Notes: generated by a model not told the origin, from the sequence alone. Positions 14,301-28,180 are shown, counted from the first letter of the stretch. The stretch: DNA of 64,000 nt from Diadema setosum (GCF_964275005.1 NC_092689.1:8823200-8887199), one strand, 5' to 3'. Numbers and translations: made by a program.

Positions 14301-16451
14301 TGACATGACAAAAGATGAGCTGCACTCCACTCACGATTACAGTTATCATGATAATGATAACACTGTAAAACAAGGAATGTTTGTGTGCATTTTAATTTCG
14401 CGAATTTTGCAAGAGCCAAGATTCTTGAGATTAAAATGTACGCAAAAGTTCTTGTCTACACTATATGCATTCAATGTTAGAGGCAACTTAGGAAAATATC
14501 GACAATATCGTGTTCTACAGTATTTTTCTCTATCATGTTGAGCAAGTCATCCAAAGGAAGGCATGTTAAAGGTACAGTTTACCATTTGAGCAGTGATTTT
14601 AAAAATGTTCAAGTTATCAAATTTGATGCATATGTGTAGATCAGTTGTATCACAAAACATCCTACCATATAAAACTTTTGCAATGAAACCTAGAATATAA
14701 GAAGATATCACCTTTTCTCACTAAACCATAACTGTAGATGATTTAGTCTAGAACCACTCTTATTATAACTATTGTTCACATTTTGTATATTTAACAATAC
14801 TTGACACTGATTATCCTGATTCAGATTTTTACATGGGATGTGTCTATCCCTCTCTCACATTTTAGAACTATTTTGAAGTACTAAAGCTGGGTTTTTGTTT
14901 CATCTGCAAATAGTAAATAACGCTTTTAAGTTCTGTGATTTGTAATAAACTAACATTGTGATACACAGCATCTACTGAGATTGTTGCACCTATCAACAAC
15001 TGAATCAATACGTACATACATGTACACTAACATTTTCCTGTCTTTTTCCAGACCAATGAAGTCCACCATGTAACCCAGCTGAACTTCACCACCTGGCCTG
15101 ACCACAGCGTGCCCCCTTCTGCCCTGCCCCTCCTCCGCTTTGCCCGCTATATGAGGCGCATCCACGACCCCAGCCTTCCGATAGTGGTGCACTGCAGTGC
15201 TGGCATTGGGCGCACCGGCACCCTCATCACCATCGACAACATCCTTGGCTTGATCGACCGAGACGAAGAGGTGAGATGGTCAATAGAAAACATTCATTGA
15301 CATGACATACCCTCTGCTTGTGTTAGTTCTCATTTGGGATACATCAATTGGCTAATCATGACAACTCGTCTAATTTATATAAAGTTACTTCTTGTTTGAG
15401 GTAAAATGAAAGTATGTCATGTTGTGTCTTTTTCGTGCAGAGCACACATCCAATGATGATTCGAATATTCTTCAAACGTCCACAAGAAATTAAAAGTGTA
15501 CTTCCATATCTCAGTGCAAAGCCCATAAGGTCATTATAGACAGACATTTACTAGTCAAATACCAATGCTGATGTCATTTTCCAACAAAGTTTGTCAGCTG
15601 CAGTGAGGGTTTGCAAAAAAAAAGTGTTGCCAAAGTTTTTCAAGAGATGTTACTGACCAAGACACTGATTTTGTGTTTCTCCTTTACTTCATTCTTGCAG
15701 TTTAAGATCATGGACATTGTGAAGAATCTGAGGAAACAGCGACAAGGCATGATCCAGACCAAGGTGAGAGCAAAATGCAGTTAGCAGGAAACATTTATTG
15801 GATAATAATCAAATCATAGGTGTTACCGTCCAGCTGGGAACCCACAAAAAATGGCAGATTAGGATTCTCTGCAATGGACCAAAACTTTCTTATGTGTTGA
15901 CCAACTCAGATTTTAAATGTTTGTCTTACCTTAGAGAGTAATTTTTGTTTCTACCTGCTGCCAAAATGTGGTGGCTTAAAACAAAACCAAAATTAAGATA
16001 TTAGCGTTTTTTGGACCATGGGCCATCTGGGCATGACACTTTATTCTCTGTGCTTAGTCTTCAGGGTTGCTTGCATACAAGCATTAATTGCTTCCTTGAT
16101 ATTAATGTGAAAGGAATCGTAACATTCAATTTTTAGTCCTTGGATACCAATCAAAACACTGTCGTACCTTAAATGTAAGGGGATAGACAAGAAATTATGA
16201 GACGCACAAGTGAGTACACCCACTTCTGTACCAAGTACTCAGTGTGCATGTCAAAGAAGTGGTCAAAGATGTAACAGTCATGACTGTTGTTCTGAAAAAT
16301 TAAATGGATTTACAGTTGTTTGCACATGTATGGAGATGTCCAAGAAAAATAACTCATTAATTTTCTCCTGTCACATACCTTTGTTGTATTACAGGACCAA
16401 TATGTATTCTGCTACAAGGCTGCCCTGGAGGCCCTCAAGACTGTACTGTGA
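1..16451 (+). CDS. PTPN13: PTPN13-like PDZ-domain protein tyrosine phosphatase, 3' part (16 exons)
   Basis: Non-receptor tyrosine phosphatase of the PTPN13/PTP-BL family, a submembrane scaffold that binds C-terminal tails through PDZ domains and removes phosphate from tyrosine. Exons: 1-391 (gene continues left), 915-1185, 2837-2953, 3679-4191, 4975-5142, 5765-5856, 6860-7044, 9253-9417, 11072-11214, 11768-12058, 12949-13039, 13388-13596, 13969-14103, 15052-15270, 15701-15763, 16395-16451 (TGA). All junctions are GT/AG and phases match throughout, giving 1,035 residues. Seen in order: a PDZ domain (exon 1), an acidic Ser/Pro-rich linker, a second PDZ (4975-5856), another acidic linker, then the phosphatase domain (about 12949-16451). 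The phosphatase has TTWPDH (WPD loop), HCSAGIGRTGT (P-loop, catalytic Cys codon 15193-15195) and QTKDQY (Q-loop). The linker just before the domain also resembles vertebrate PTPN13 as I remember it. The KIND and FERM parts lie outside the window. The exon at 9253-9417 has the weakest acceptor. Confidence 0.93.
1412..2403. mobile_element. GCCTCCGCC-ended TIR element, non-coding, with AGGTCA repeats
   Basis: It begins TATGCCTCCGCCA and ends TGGCGGAGGCATA, a 13-bp perfect TIR. After the left end come a local hairpin (1413-1442) and a (GTCC)n/(GTAC)n-rich stretch (about 1456-1528). The interior repeats phrases such as CATATCTCG and AGGTCAAAGGTCA. No transposase is present, so it is non-autonomous. 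A shorter diverged copy lies at 41001-41260. Confidence 0.7.
2085..2097 (+). promoter_or_regulatory. AGGTCAAAGGTCA direct repeat (DR1)
   Basis: A perfect two-half-site DR1, the consensus bound by RXR/HNF4/COUP-type nuclear receptors, inside the 1412-2403 repeat. Near matches sit at 1634-1646 and 1802-1814. Binding is not shown by sequence alone. Confidence 0.3.
4271..4487. mobile_element. TACTGTAAA-type MITE, copy 1
   Basis: It starts TACTGTAAA and ends TTACAGTA, with a central GCAAATCTTGGCTCGTGCGAA-like segment. It sits in the PTPN13 intron after 3679-4191. Related copies are at 14361-14522, 51409-51608 and about 63330-63648. Confidence 0.55.
5247..5393 (+). repeat. (GATGGT)n/(GAT)n microsatellite
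   Basis: About 150 bp of ATGGTG and ATG units in the intron that splits the second PDZ domain of the PTPN13-like gene. It is open in one frame as poly-Met, which is a compositional artefact. Confidence 0.95.
6355..6595. repeat. TIR repeat with CATACTTGCCAAC ends
   Basis: CATACTTGCCAAC at the left and GTTGGCAGGCATG at the right bound about 240 bp. Inside are five or more AGATTTTT/AGTAAGATTTT units. It lies in the PTPN13 intron before 6860-7044 and is related by its ends to 1311-2486. Confidence 0.5.
12619..12833. mobile_element. 215-bp MITE with 5-bp target duplication
   Basis: GCCTGAATTCACAAAGGTGG at the left is repeated inverted at the right end, and the next several bases also match. It is flanked by CAATA at 12614-12618 and 12834-12838. 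No coding content. It sits 115 bp upstream of the PTPN13 exon at 12949. Confidence 0.75.
14361..14522. mobile_element. TACTGTAAA-type MITE, copy 2
   Basis: Left end CACTGTAAAACAAGGAATGT, right end TACAGTA, with internal TTTCGCGAATTTTGCAAGAG. Same family as 4271-4487 and 51409-51608. Confidence 0.5.
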
Positions 16452-16636
16452 TAGTCAGATGTTGAAAGCGTGGAATAAAAATCGAAAGCAAAACAAGACA
16501 GACAACACTAGTGATTCTCCAGTCCTGTAGGAAGAGGTTTAAGCTTGTCAGGTGGTAGATGTTGTTGTTTTTAATTCCGTCAGGAAAGTTAAGAGTGAGA
16601 GTTTCAAGTTCAGGCACAGTGCATTACGATTTAAAG

Positions 16637-16642
16637 AATAAA
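16637..16642 (+). terminator. Candidate poly(A) signal AATAAA of the PTPN13-like gene
   Basis: AATAAA lies 186 bp after the stop codon. An earlier AATAAA (16474-16479) is only 23 nt after the stop and seems too close. The real 3' end could be further right, since the AT-rich region continues. Confidence 0.3.
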
Positions 16643-18041
16643 TTCCACCATAATGAGATGCACTTCTTCCACCTTGCACAAGTGACCTTATGAGGCCCAT
16701 GTTGGCATTCTGTCAGCTTGTAGAATATGGTTCAATATTGCCAAATGCGAGTGCCTACCTAATTACCCCTGTGGTGTATGTATTTGATTACATCTTAAAT
16801 GAAGTACAAGTTTATCCCTCACATAAACATTGACAAGTGCGTATTCCTTTGAGTAAATCACGACCACTTGGTCTGAAGTCTGATGTTTTTAATTGCATTC
16901 CTGCCTTTATATTCATGTTAATTTTTTTCTTTTTTTGTGAACTACATGGAGGTGCATAACATTTCTTTTTTATTCAGCGTCATCCATGTGCTATTTTATA
17001 ACCTAGTCAGCATTCCATATCTTATTCATTGAGGCACCTTACTATCTTGCCTGATGGATTACTAGACATTCTGCTCAGTCACTTGAAGAGTTTGATTGCT
17101 AAATGACTGAAGTCCATTCCTGTAGATTTGAGATATTTGCTGTTAAATCAGCTAAAAAACAAAGAAACTAATGAGAAAATATGGGCTATTCTAAATCATA
17201 ACTTCAAGATTATTTCTCGTTATGTAGCAAGCGAGGTATCGCTGCAAATATTTTATTCTTCTCAATCTGATGATGGACTTACTTTAAAATGTTTAAAAAC
17301 TGCACTAAACTCATTTTTTGATCAAATACTTTACTTGCAGCAGGTCACGTAATTTGCTTGCACATATCTCCTCTTTTAGGAATGATTTATCTATTTATAA
17401 TCATTATTATTGTGTGAATATTCAGCTTCCAGAGGGGATATGGTGATGAAGGCAAATAATGGCACATGTTTTTGACTTCCACGGCAGTGTACTTTGATAG
17501 CCATTTGTCATGCTGCTCCTTTCACATGCTACCAAAGAGGTGCTTGTCGTGCAAGATTTATCCGGGTAATTTGGTCGAGTTCGAATGAACAGTACTAAGA
17601 GGAGAGGTGGTGTGAAGATTTTGGTAGGGGTGTCTGGACCGTGTCGGGACAAATCTTTTTTAGCTGGAGCTGTGACTCCCTGATACCATACCTCCCTCAT
17701 ATAAACATCTCTTAACATGCAAAAAGTATACTTCAGAGGTTGATACTGAAATTTTTACAAAGGCATTGGTACTTCCCTTACAGAAGGCCCTTGTACTCGA
17801 ACTCAAAGTTAAACGTGTCCAACTTCCAACGTGAGATGGGTTGTAAGTTGCAGATGAGTGGCACCGTGCAACCTTTTTATTGCATTTGTAATAGTTTAAA
17901 CAGCAGAAATAAGAAGAGCACTTTTTGATTAACTGTGATAGAATATTTAGTGTTTTTGTATTTTCAACTGACAGCCTTTAACACATAATTCATCTCTGTA
18001 GATTATTTATGAAAGATGATTCTCATGAAATGTTTTATAAC

Positions 18042-18044
<3 letters not shown>

Positions 18045-18082
<38 letters not shown>
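18045..18082 (+). repeat. Poly-T tract (38 bp)
   Basis: Uninterrupted run of T in intergenic DNA. Confidence 0.95.
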
Positions 18083-18085
<3 letters not shown>

Positions 18086-20516
18086 AATTCTGTTTTTACT
18101 CTGAGTTCTGTGTGAAAGCAAGTATTTCAGGAGTATTATTAATTATGATACACTGTAGTGGTTAAATGAAATTAAATCATGTGTGAAATTGAATACATAT
18201 AGAATTGAGATGATTAGATAATGTAAGATGTGACAATATGCATACATAGTACACGGAAACTAGTTTTCTTTGTCTGAATGCATATCATATATAATTATAT
18301 ATGTAGTTACATGTACTTGTATGTAGACATATCCAGTAGTGATACTTGTATCACTTTGTATATTCCAGCAGACGATTTTATACAAATTAAGTCTGTGTTT
18401 ATAGTTTTTCAAATAGATTTTTAGTCTAGCTGTCGTAGCCAATATGATTATGTATGAAGAAAATAATTTTACTGAAATGTCAGCATTGCTATAAAGGCTG
18501 ATTGATATAGACTTGTACATAGAAGTGGACATTCTGTAAATGGAGTCATTGTTTTAGAATTATTGTTCAATGAATACCTTGAAACGAGTCGCATCTAAAT
18601 AATCGGAGGCCTTTGTGAATAATGAAATAACTTTGTATATCTTGCTTAGTATACACTACTGTACAAACGTTTTTGTACTGCAGTGATTGAATTGTAATCA
18701 TTGTTCATTATATTTTTTTCAACTAGTCAGCTTTGTTATTTTTCACATGATGCCTGTAATATGATTGTTTTCTCCATGTGTTCATTCTTACAATGGCAAA
18801 TACATGTATGTGCTCTTTTATTTGTTAGATAACACACAGACTTTAAACTTGCCATTATTGAAATTTTAAAACAAGCAAACAAGTTTACAGGGTCAAGAAT
18901 GGCTATTCCAAAGCCACTTCTCACCACTATTGTCTAGACTATATTTCTGCATTTCAAGTCTGAAGCCAAAATATTTAAACATCAGTTTAGGCACTTTGGT
19001 TTGTAGATCTTGTGCATGAGCAAACATGGCGGTCATAGTATTATATGTGCATAGTGATGATTATGTGTTCAATGCCAATACATGTATGCACATGATTAGC
19101 GTTCATGTTACAACAGTCTCTAAAGATAGTCCATAATGACCCCCCCCCCCAAAAAAAAAAAAAAAAAAAAAAGTTATGAAATAAATGAATAAGAAATGTG
19201 ATTTTCTTGAGCAATATTCAAAAGCAGTGGAACATTTCCAGCACCAGCTTGCTATAAAGAACAGTAAGTCTGCAGTGATTCTATCAAAGACAGACAAGTG
19301 TTTTTAGTTAGGGTAGAACCTTGTTATAATGAGCTGCTATGGACCAGTAAAATTTCCTTGTTGTATCAGGTACTTGTATTTCGTTTTAGCGAGAATGAAA
19401 ACAAAAGAATATAAAAGGGACATGAAAACTGAAATTTTACCTTGTTCTGTCAATTATCTTGCTATGTTTTGGTTATGGTCCCACCATTAGTCTTGATCAT
19501 TACTCCAGCACTAAGAGTCTGACCATTGATGAGCTCTTGGATCACATGTGTATATTTTATTTTGAAGTGCACTGTACTACTTGTACCAAACCCTCACTAA
19601 CCAACATGAATGTGTAGTTTTCTTGAATGAATGAAGAAAGTCTTCTTTTTTATTCAGGGCTATGAAACCAAGTTCCAATGGCCAAATATCAGTAGTATTG
19701 TGTTTATGGGCATGGAAGTCGTAAGGGCAAGCAGTGTGTCAAGTGTACCTCTTTCATCACTGTCCTATCATGTAAATTTTTCTAATCTTGTACAGAAATG
19801 CATAGTTGTTCATGTACAAATGTATTCATGTAAATCTCAACAGTAAATATGTATAAAGATCAAATATTCAAACACATTTTTTTTTTTTGTGTGTGTGTAC
19901 CGTGTGTGTTAATTGTGAGCTGTACAAAGGTTACCCATTCTATCCAATTGCAGAGAAATCATTTCCATGGTAAGCAGATTCTGTATCACTGCTTGAAAAA
20001 AGTGCATTGGAATTCTAGAACATTTCACATTTGGGTACAACAGATATGTTTATTTCATGACAGAAGTTAAATCATTGAGCTTGTACAGTTTTGGTGAGAG
20101 CATCAGGAATTTCAAACACATCTTTCGATCTTGTTCTTATACAGTGATATATGGAGATGATTATAAACAATGCGGTGCTTTGTCATGTGCAACTTGAAGT
20201 TTGTAACTGCAATATATCACTTAATTTTTGCCCTTATAATCTTTCAACTATCAAGTGGAAAAAAAAAAAATGTCCATCCATGAATTATAGTGACAGTATG
20301 CTGGACAAGCTGGTGACTGCAGCTACAGTGAAAACAAACAAACACAGTTTTCTTTGTTGTCCTATTCATAGGACTTTCAAACTACATTAAATGTTATCTT
20401 CCAATAGGCTACACATCAGTATTTGTAACCATCGTGTTATACTCTGAGAAAATATCATTTGGACAAATGTAGGTATACTTTGAATATTGGATGTATTGGA
20501 TCTATAGCATTCACAT

Positions 20517-20790
20517 TAGTGCTGCTGATTGATTTGTCTGAACACACGCACACACACTTTCTCCGACTGATCACTGGCCAATGGTGGGCAAGCAAGATGG
20601 CCGATTTATGATCGTTTGGATAGATGCAGGTACCAAGGTACACTTTATTTATTGGACAGCAATTAGTACTGCTGATTTGTCTGAACACACACATACAGCT
20701 GTACACACACAGAGACAGGCAGACACACACACTTTCTCCGGCTGATCACAGGCTACTGGTGGGCTAGCAAGATGGCCGATTTATGATAAC
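20517..20790 (+). repeat. Imperfect tandem duplication of about 125 bp
   Basis: Two units share the order: AGTrCTGCTGATT, TTGTCTGAACACAC, CACACACTTTCTCCG, CTGATCAC and AAGATGGCCGATTTATGAT. The second unit has extra CA-rich sequence. The unit boundaries are approximate. Confidence 0.75.
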
Positions 20791-20999
20791 AAAAAAAAAA
20801 AAAAATCACCCTGTGCTTCACATCACTTTTGCCACTCAAGTTTTATCCATTGATATTGTACTAATTAATATCTTGATACTCAGAATCAACTTTTCATTCA
20901 AATTAACTTCTGGTTTACCAACACAAAACCACTTGCTTCTATTTTTTATTTCAACATTAAGATTGCCACTTAGCTGCTGAAAAGAAATGAAGATCAGTC

Positions 21000-21158
21000 G
21001 GGCCCCATTTCATAAAAGATGTTAGGATGGCAACTCTTGCTGGAATGGCAACTTCCAATAGCAACAGCCAATCAGGAAGCTGGATTCTTGTCACTGCCAT
21101 GACAATTGCCATTCCAGCAAGAGTTGCTATCATATCAACTTTATATGAAATGGGGCCC
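21000..21158. mobile_element. GGGCCCC-ended palindromic MITE, copy 1
   Basis: GGGCCCCATTTCATA at the left is inverted as TATGAAATGGGGCCC at the right. The two halves (GGCAACTCTTGCTGGAATGG and its complement) form a hairpin around CAGCCAATCAGGAAGC. Related to 52761-52929 and 62429-62576. Confidence 0.8.
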
Positions 21159-22625
21159 TGATGTAAACCGCCATAGTAACATAAATCAGGTAGTCCTCTG
21201 TGTTTGTGAATGCTTTTACAGTGCGTATCTAGCTGGACAAGTAATCACCCAAGGCTTTAGCCGGCCTGTCTAACCTCAAACGTAACTGCAACAACCTACA
21301 GCATTCTAATGTCAACTACTGTTTCCCAACTCCCAGATGGTAGCAGAAATGGATTTTGTTCATAGTACTGCACTTGTAACATGTCACATATGTATCCAAC
21401 AATGACATTATGGGAAAGTTTTTACTGCGGTATCTGTTAGTGCATTACAAGTACATGTAAATGTAAGTGGCGTGATTTGTACGATGGTAACAAATGACAC
21501 GTTCTTCGTCAGTTTTCAGGAACGACAGAGAAAAGCACACTCAACAAGAAGGCTTTATGTGAATACCTTAGATCAGGCTTGTCAATGTGTATGTATTTTA
21601 AATGGCGGTTGGGCAAGGGGATTGATGAATTTAAAATGAGGCTTATTTTCTCCTATCCCTGTACATTGTACTCGTCACTGCATGCATTTTTATGTATAAT
21701 AGAAACCCCTCACTGCACATAATTTATTTAAGCTATGAATTGATTATACAACGGTAATACACCATTTACATTTCAATAATCTATACAATGTATATCCAAG
21801 GATGTCGATTCATGAGAGAAATATTACAGCTGTCTTAAAATGCACCCAATATTTGCATGTTGGGATATAATCAAAGCACATGGTATAGATCGTGAAAAGT
21901 CATATCTTGACAATTGGGCCCATTTTTACAACGCAATGCCTTGGCATTTCTACAGTGAAAGAGATCAACTTATAAAATGCTGAGCATGTCGGATACCATA
22001 CTGAAGTGACAACTCGCATGTCTAGTGGAAGCAGTAGTTGACTCAGTACAGACAAAAGAAAGACAACCATGTTTTATGAAATGCACTGACCCAAGGTACA
22101 GGGACGAGTTAAATTTGTGCGTAAAAACCTTACGTCATATGTACCCTTTTCAACTGTACACAAGAGCCATGAACTTACAAACGAAGCACTAATGCCCACA
22201 TAAAAAGGCAAATATAGTAAAATTTTCAGAGTGAGAATGACTTGGATATAATTTGTCGCATGCCCTGCAGAAGGGTACTACGGCTTGCTTGCTCAAAAAC
22301 TAAAAAGAAATTGTGGTATCATCTTATGAAAGGTATCATCTTATGAAAAAGCTTTCATAGACCTGTTGAATTATATCACACACCAAAATTTGATTTGAGG
22401 GTTTAAATTTCATGCTAGAGCTCTTCTGCCAAGCAGGCAACATTTTACAGTACTCATTTATTTTGTGAAATTTTCTCAATGAGACCCATTATGAAAACAA
22501 ACACATGCACTTACATAATTCCCAAAGTAACTTAGTCTCTGATAAAATTTCATCTATTTACATGTACAAGTGTAATGTACAAGAGCCAGCTTGAATAAGA
22601 CTTGCACACTGCTTGTCTTTCTGGC

Positions 22626-22631
22626 TTTATT
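22626..22631 (-). terminator. Candidate poly(A) signal of NFU1
   Basis: AATAAA on the minus strand about 930 bp after the NFU1 stop. It is one of several possible signals; no transcript end is visible from sequence. Confidence 0.25.
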
Positions 22632-23564
22632 TTACAAATACAGAATCTTCAGATTATAACTCTTAGAGCCACTGATGTATTAGCACAGTTGAGCTCAAAT
22701 ACATATATTCTTGGTGTGAATGTGTACAATGATGGCAGATTTTAAATGGCTTAACATTGCAATACATGTACCATTATTGCGACTATAGGGAGTCATTATC
22801 TGGTTCATTTCATAACAACAGATCATTCTTCATTCATGGAGACATAAAAGTTGATGAGAAAATGAAAAGCCACCCTGAAATCTTGAAAAACAAAACAAAA
22901 ACATGCTACATGAAATATTTCTATTCACCATACAATGTATAGATCATCATATTGCTCATTTTATGATTGGGATATGGGTTAACAGTAAAAAAGAAAAAGA
23001 ACAAGAAAAAAGAACAATTGTGCTTCCCACTTCCAAGGATGCTCACCATGGACCCAACATCGGTTACTTGCATTTGGCACACTTAAACATCGATTAAACG
23101 GGCAAGTGATACACTGTGCTTGGTTATTTCGCAGCAATAGATAGGTTCACTGTGCCTTTACAATGATAGTTGTCCTTGCAACTAGATGGCTTATCAAAGA
23201 GACTTGAGCGACGTAGCCACACTTGATGCATGCTAACTGGATTCCATGTGTTGAAATGGAATTCAGTAAGAGTGGGTGAATTGAGTACCGATAGCACCTT
23301 ACGTTACGGGGTACCGCCAAGAAATATATCCATAAAAGTGAATACACTGCTCATATGACCATTTGAGCAGCAATAGCAGCAATATTGGAGAAGCATGCGC
23401 TCATGTCTGTCCAGCAAAATAAAAGAGAGGCTACATTTTTGATCCTCCAGTGGACCAATCACACACCTTTTAACCTTCCAGGCAAGAATAGAAGCTGTGA
23501 AATGAGTGTCCTCACATCAAGATCACCATCAGATGCACAGCTTGCTCTCAGGGTCCAGGGCATT

Positions 23565-26500
23565 TCAAGCATCCCCAATCCTCTCTTCCAAATTTTTCAG
23601 CTGAGCAGTAGAAACTTCATCCTGTTCATCCTCAACCTGCAAACAAAAATAATGGGATAAGACATATGGTGACTTTAAGACACATCCATGCATACATACC
23701 TCTTCACACATCCCAAATATTTACAATGAGTTACTCTACACTGTAACAATTATGCCAGCCTACCATGTAAAAATGTTAGCTTTTATTTTCCTAAATCATC
23801 ATCAAACAACTACATCTAAAACATCTTGGGGGGACAAAAGAGATATCAAAGAAAGCTAGTTATGCATGCATTACATTGACCATTTGACTCTCAGATAAGG
23901 TAATTTCCATGGTTAAATGCTAAGTACATCCAGTTCCTACATGTAACAAGTTAAAATCTTAATGTTTCTGCTCTATACATGTATCATGCAGCTGAGCCCC
24001 AACCTAGAGAGAAAGAGAGAGAGAAACAAAATCCCTGCAACACACTGTGCCATATAAACATCTGTGATTCATTTTCAAAATGATATTCTTCAACAAGTTT
24101 TTGGTGGACTGCTTTTATTTTCACTAATGTTGAAAAAAAAAGAAGAAAATTTGTCTTGCGTAGTATGTGTGAACAGTGGCAAATAAAATCAATTTTGAAC
24201 ATCTGTTTGCGAATGCAACTTCTATGCATGAAATCGTACCTGTTCCACCTCGACGACCTCTGGGACGTAGAACTGCAGCATGTTCTGGACCCCATGCTTG
24301 AGGGTGACGATGGAGCTTGGGCAGCTAGTACAGGCTCCCTGCAGCTTGAGTTTCACCACACCATTCTCAAATCCCTGAAAGATACAGGGAGAGGAACACT
24401 TTTGAGTTACAGTTTAATACAACTGTGCATCATGGGAATGATGCAGAGACTCCAATCCCAAGCATCTCAACAGGTTACTCTACCATCTAGACCCTCCAGC
24501 AAACTGGAGACTCTGATATCATTCCGTGAACATGCACACAATGTGATGTGTGCTACCATGAGCACGTAGCATGATGTTTCTTGTGGCCGGAGTCCTGTGC
24601 CCAATTAAGGGTCTGGGAAGCTCTAGAGTTAAAAGATGCTTTTTGAATTTTTAGCAGGAGAAAATACATCTTTAAGGAGAAGACACACTGCTAGGGTGGG
24701 AGAAAATTACCTTAATGCGGGAGAGTTGGAGGCTTCGATAATGTATGTGGCTTGACATTCATCATGCCATTTTTGAACCAGTGTAATGTAGGGGATGAAA
24801 ACATTACCACCAGACAATGCAGAAAAAACAAACAACCACAAAAAAAAAAAAAAAAAAAAAAAACATGTTGCAGGCCATTAACTCTCAACAAACCATGGCA
24901 TATTGAAGTAGAACAAAACAAAATTGACTTAATTGAGCTCTAGAAGTGAGCAAATAGTTTTCCATTCAAGTTACAAAGCTACTCCTATTAAACTTACCAT
25001 GAACACAATATCCCCACCATCTTCCTGCACAGTTGGCCTTATTCTAGTATCCAACAGTTCCTTGATCATCATGACTGTTTCGTCGTCATCTTCTTGAATT
25101 TCTGCAAATAGATTGAACATTTTCTTGTTAAAATGACATAGGTGTTCACATTCCGAGGTAAAGACAAAATGTCATAGCTAAAATGTACATGAATTATGAA
25201 AGAATTTAAACATGCTATCTTATTAAGCATTGTCATATTAATTCTAGTTTCTATAATGGCATTAGCCTAAAATGCCCATGCTGTAGTTAGTCAGTAAAAA
25301 GTGTCTACAACTATATGAATCATACATGAGCACAAGTTGAAGCACTCAAAAAGTTTAGAAGGGTTTATTTGATAAGATAAACAAAATCATGTACAAATCA
25401 TTTTTTTAAGCAAAATCAATCTTCAATTAGGTGTTATAATCATACATTACCAAATCAATCTTTCGGAAAAGTCAGAGTGAAATGACATTGGTCTGCAAGA
25501 CTACAGGCATCACTCTGTTAACTGAAATGACCCCAAAATGTGGCTTCCTCACACACCTGTATCGGCGGGGGCTTTGTCATCTGTGAGTATGGGCACACCG
25601 GAGGCAAAGAAGTCCATGATGGTTGCATACACCTCAGGCTTTAAAACCTTCCATTCCACATTGTCGTCATCGACTTTTGTCACTGTGATGAAGTCTGGCC
25701 CCAAGAAGACGCCTTTCACTCCCTCGATTCTGAACAACTGCCTATTTTTAGAAAGCAGAGTCAGAGTCACAGAGCATAGTAATCGTCTCACATTAAGAGC
25801 TCTAAACTTCAAACACATGTCGTGGGTAATAACCCCTCAAGATATCGCAGAGATTTGCGTCAGGTTTCCAAGACACATATGGAAAAAATCAAACAACACA
25901 TACGATGGCAGATTTTGGGCAAAATGCTATGATTTCAGAATGTATTCAACTGTATCTATGAGACCTAAAAAGCCCCTGTACCTTATCACACATTTCTGGC
26001 AATGAGGGTATATAAGTCTTTGCACTTTAATAGTATTCATCATTAAAACACAAAGGAGAAAGAAATACATCTTAGGTTATCTAGACTCTCCATGATACAC
26101 AAAAATGAACATCAAATACTGTAAATACTGTGTTCAGACACCCAGAAAAACTACAATTTCTATCAAGAACTTCATTACACAAAAACTGTTTTCTAGTAAG
26201 ACTTGCATGAGTGTCTTTAACTGTACACAGACATAACTGTATCGGGATATGTCTTATGCAAACAGCATATGTCATATTAAAGACAGTAACATTCATAAAA
26301 ACTAATGCTACATGAAGCTATAAAGTCAATTATTGTATTTCCGAATTGCTTGCCATGATATTGAGATGCATACCTTGCAAGTGGAGAACCATGTGCAGTC
26401 ATAGCACTGGGGAAGTCCATGGTTCCAGACCCAAGCACCTCCACCCCGGGCAGAAACTTGAGACTGTTGGGGTTTGGTGTGTCCTGTGTCTGGATGAACA

Positions 26501-28142
26501 TACTTCGTGCTGGTGTATGAGGATAAAACAAAATATCTTCTGAAAATGTTTGAATGCTGTTAGAATTCAGGACATCACAAATGTCATCTCCATTTTTTTG
26601 ACATGTATTTATTGACTTTCCAATGATTGGAGTACAGTATACCACAAATCAATCATAAATCACAATGGTTACAAATGATCACAGTATGGAAGTTAAACAG
26701 TTAAGATTAAAAAGAAAAAGAAAAGTTCCAACAATCTCATGTGACACACTGGGGTCAAGGAGTTATGGGATCCAAGGCCTACTTTATTACACACTGCAAG
26801 GGTCTACCACACATAAATGGGGGAAAAACAAGGAATGGCTTTAAGGTGATCTAGAAGAAGACAGCTGTAACTTGTAACTGGAGAGAAGAAATGACACATG
26901 ATGTGGTATATGAAATGAATTATACACTTACAACAACAACAACAACAACAACAAAAAGGATGTAATGCGATCACTATTATACACAGACCACCTACATATA
27001 TATTCTATATATCAAAGAGAGGTAGAAACAATTGAGCTAACTTCCATACACTTAGTTCAGCACTACTTCTAATCTCCCTCCTAGCAAGAGTCTGCTACCA
27101 GATTACCAAACCTTGACATGTCTTCTTTTTTTCTTTTTTTTTAAATACCTGGTTGCAATCTCGACAAAATGTTATTTCTGCCTGCAGCTTGGCTCAGGAG
27201 ATGTTTACTGGCCGATGCCTCAGCTAGCCCATTGGATGATGCCAGGACATGATGTGCTTGCTTTGTGAGGCTGAGGAAAAAAACAAAACAAAACAAAACA
27301 CATAATCACCATAACAACAACTAGGATCAGATACATTGAAATTCTAATCTGCATTTTCCAAATGATGGAAAACTCTACAGTAATCATTCTCATTTATTTT
27401 TCTTCACAAAAACATGCTTCTTCCCTATTTTTCCGAATACCCAGTAGTGATAAACACTGATACCGGAAATGGTCACTGTAGCCAACTAAAATAACTCCAC
27501 AAAATCTATTTTGTGACATTTTTTTTTAATTCTGAAAGAACAACAGAATTAAAAGACATGCACATACACATGGTGTGGTAATAAGAGTGGATAGAAATAC
27601 AAAGATGTTGCACATAACTTACAGACACAGATTCAGAAAATTATTTACATGTGGGCAAGACGGAATATTCACTACATTAATATCATCTAAAAATAAATAG
27701 CCCTTTATATGTACAGATCTATGAATGACTTTAAGTTTGCAACTGATTGACAAATTGCCCTACATCGATGTATTGGCTTTAAGTTTATTTTCCTTATTCA
27801 CGATTATAGTTTTCAATTTAAAACAGGGAAACAAACTGCATCTAAAAGAAAAAAGTGCACAAGTTGATCTGGTGGCCTACATGTAGTACTGGTCTATAAA
27901 CACTACAGTCAACACATACACATGTATGATTTTATGAATACATATTAAGAATATTTATTTGAAACATTTTCTTTTTCAAGAAATCAACTTTCAACATTTA
28001 GGCCCCCTATCTATGGTTTTATTGAGTCATACTCATTAATATACCATGGTGGTAGTCAAAATATCATTGGAATACTTGATCGCACATTGACATCAGCATA
28101 TCATTATTTCAACACACACACATACACACACACACACGCACA

Positions 28143-28180
<38 letters not shown>

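Larger units (their letters stand above)
16643..22625. other. Tail-to-tail intergenic/3' UTR DNA between PTPN13 and NFU1
   Basis: AT-rich sequence with no exon-like ORF. It contains a 38-bp poly-T (18045-18082), a C10/A-rich tract (19141-19172), a diverged dispersed repeat (about 19310-19400), a tandem duplication (20517-20790) and a GGGCCC palindromic MITE (21000-21158). The outer parts may be 3' UTR of the two flanking genes. Nothing else was recognised. Confidence 0.6.
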
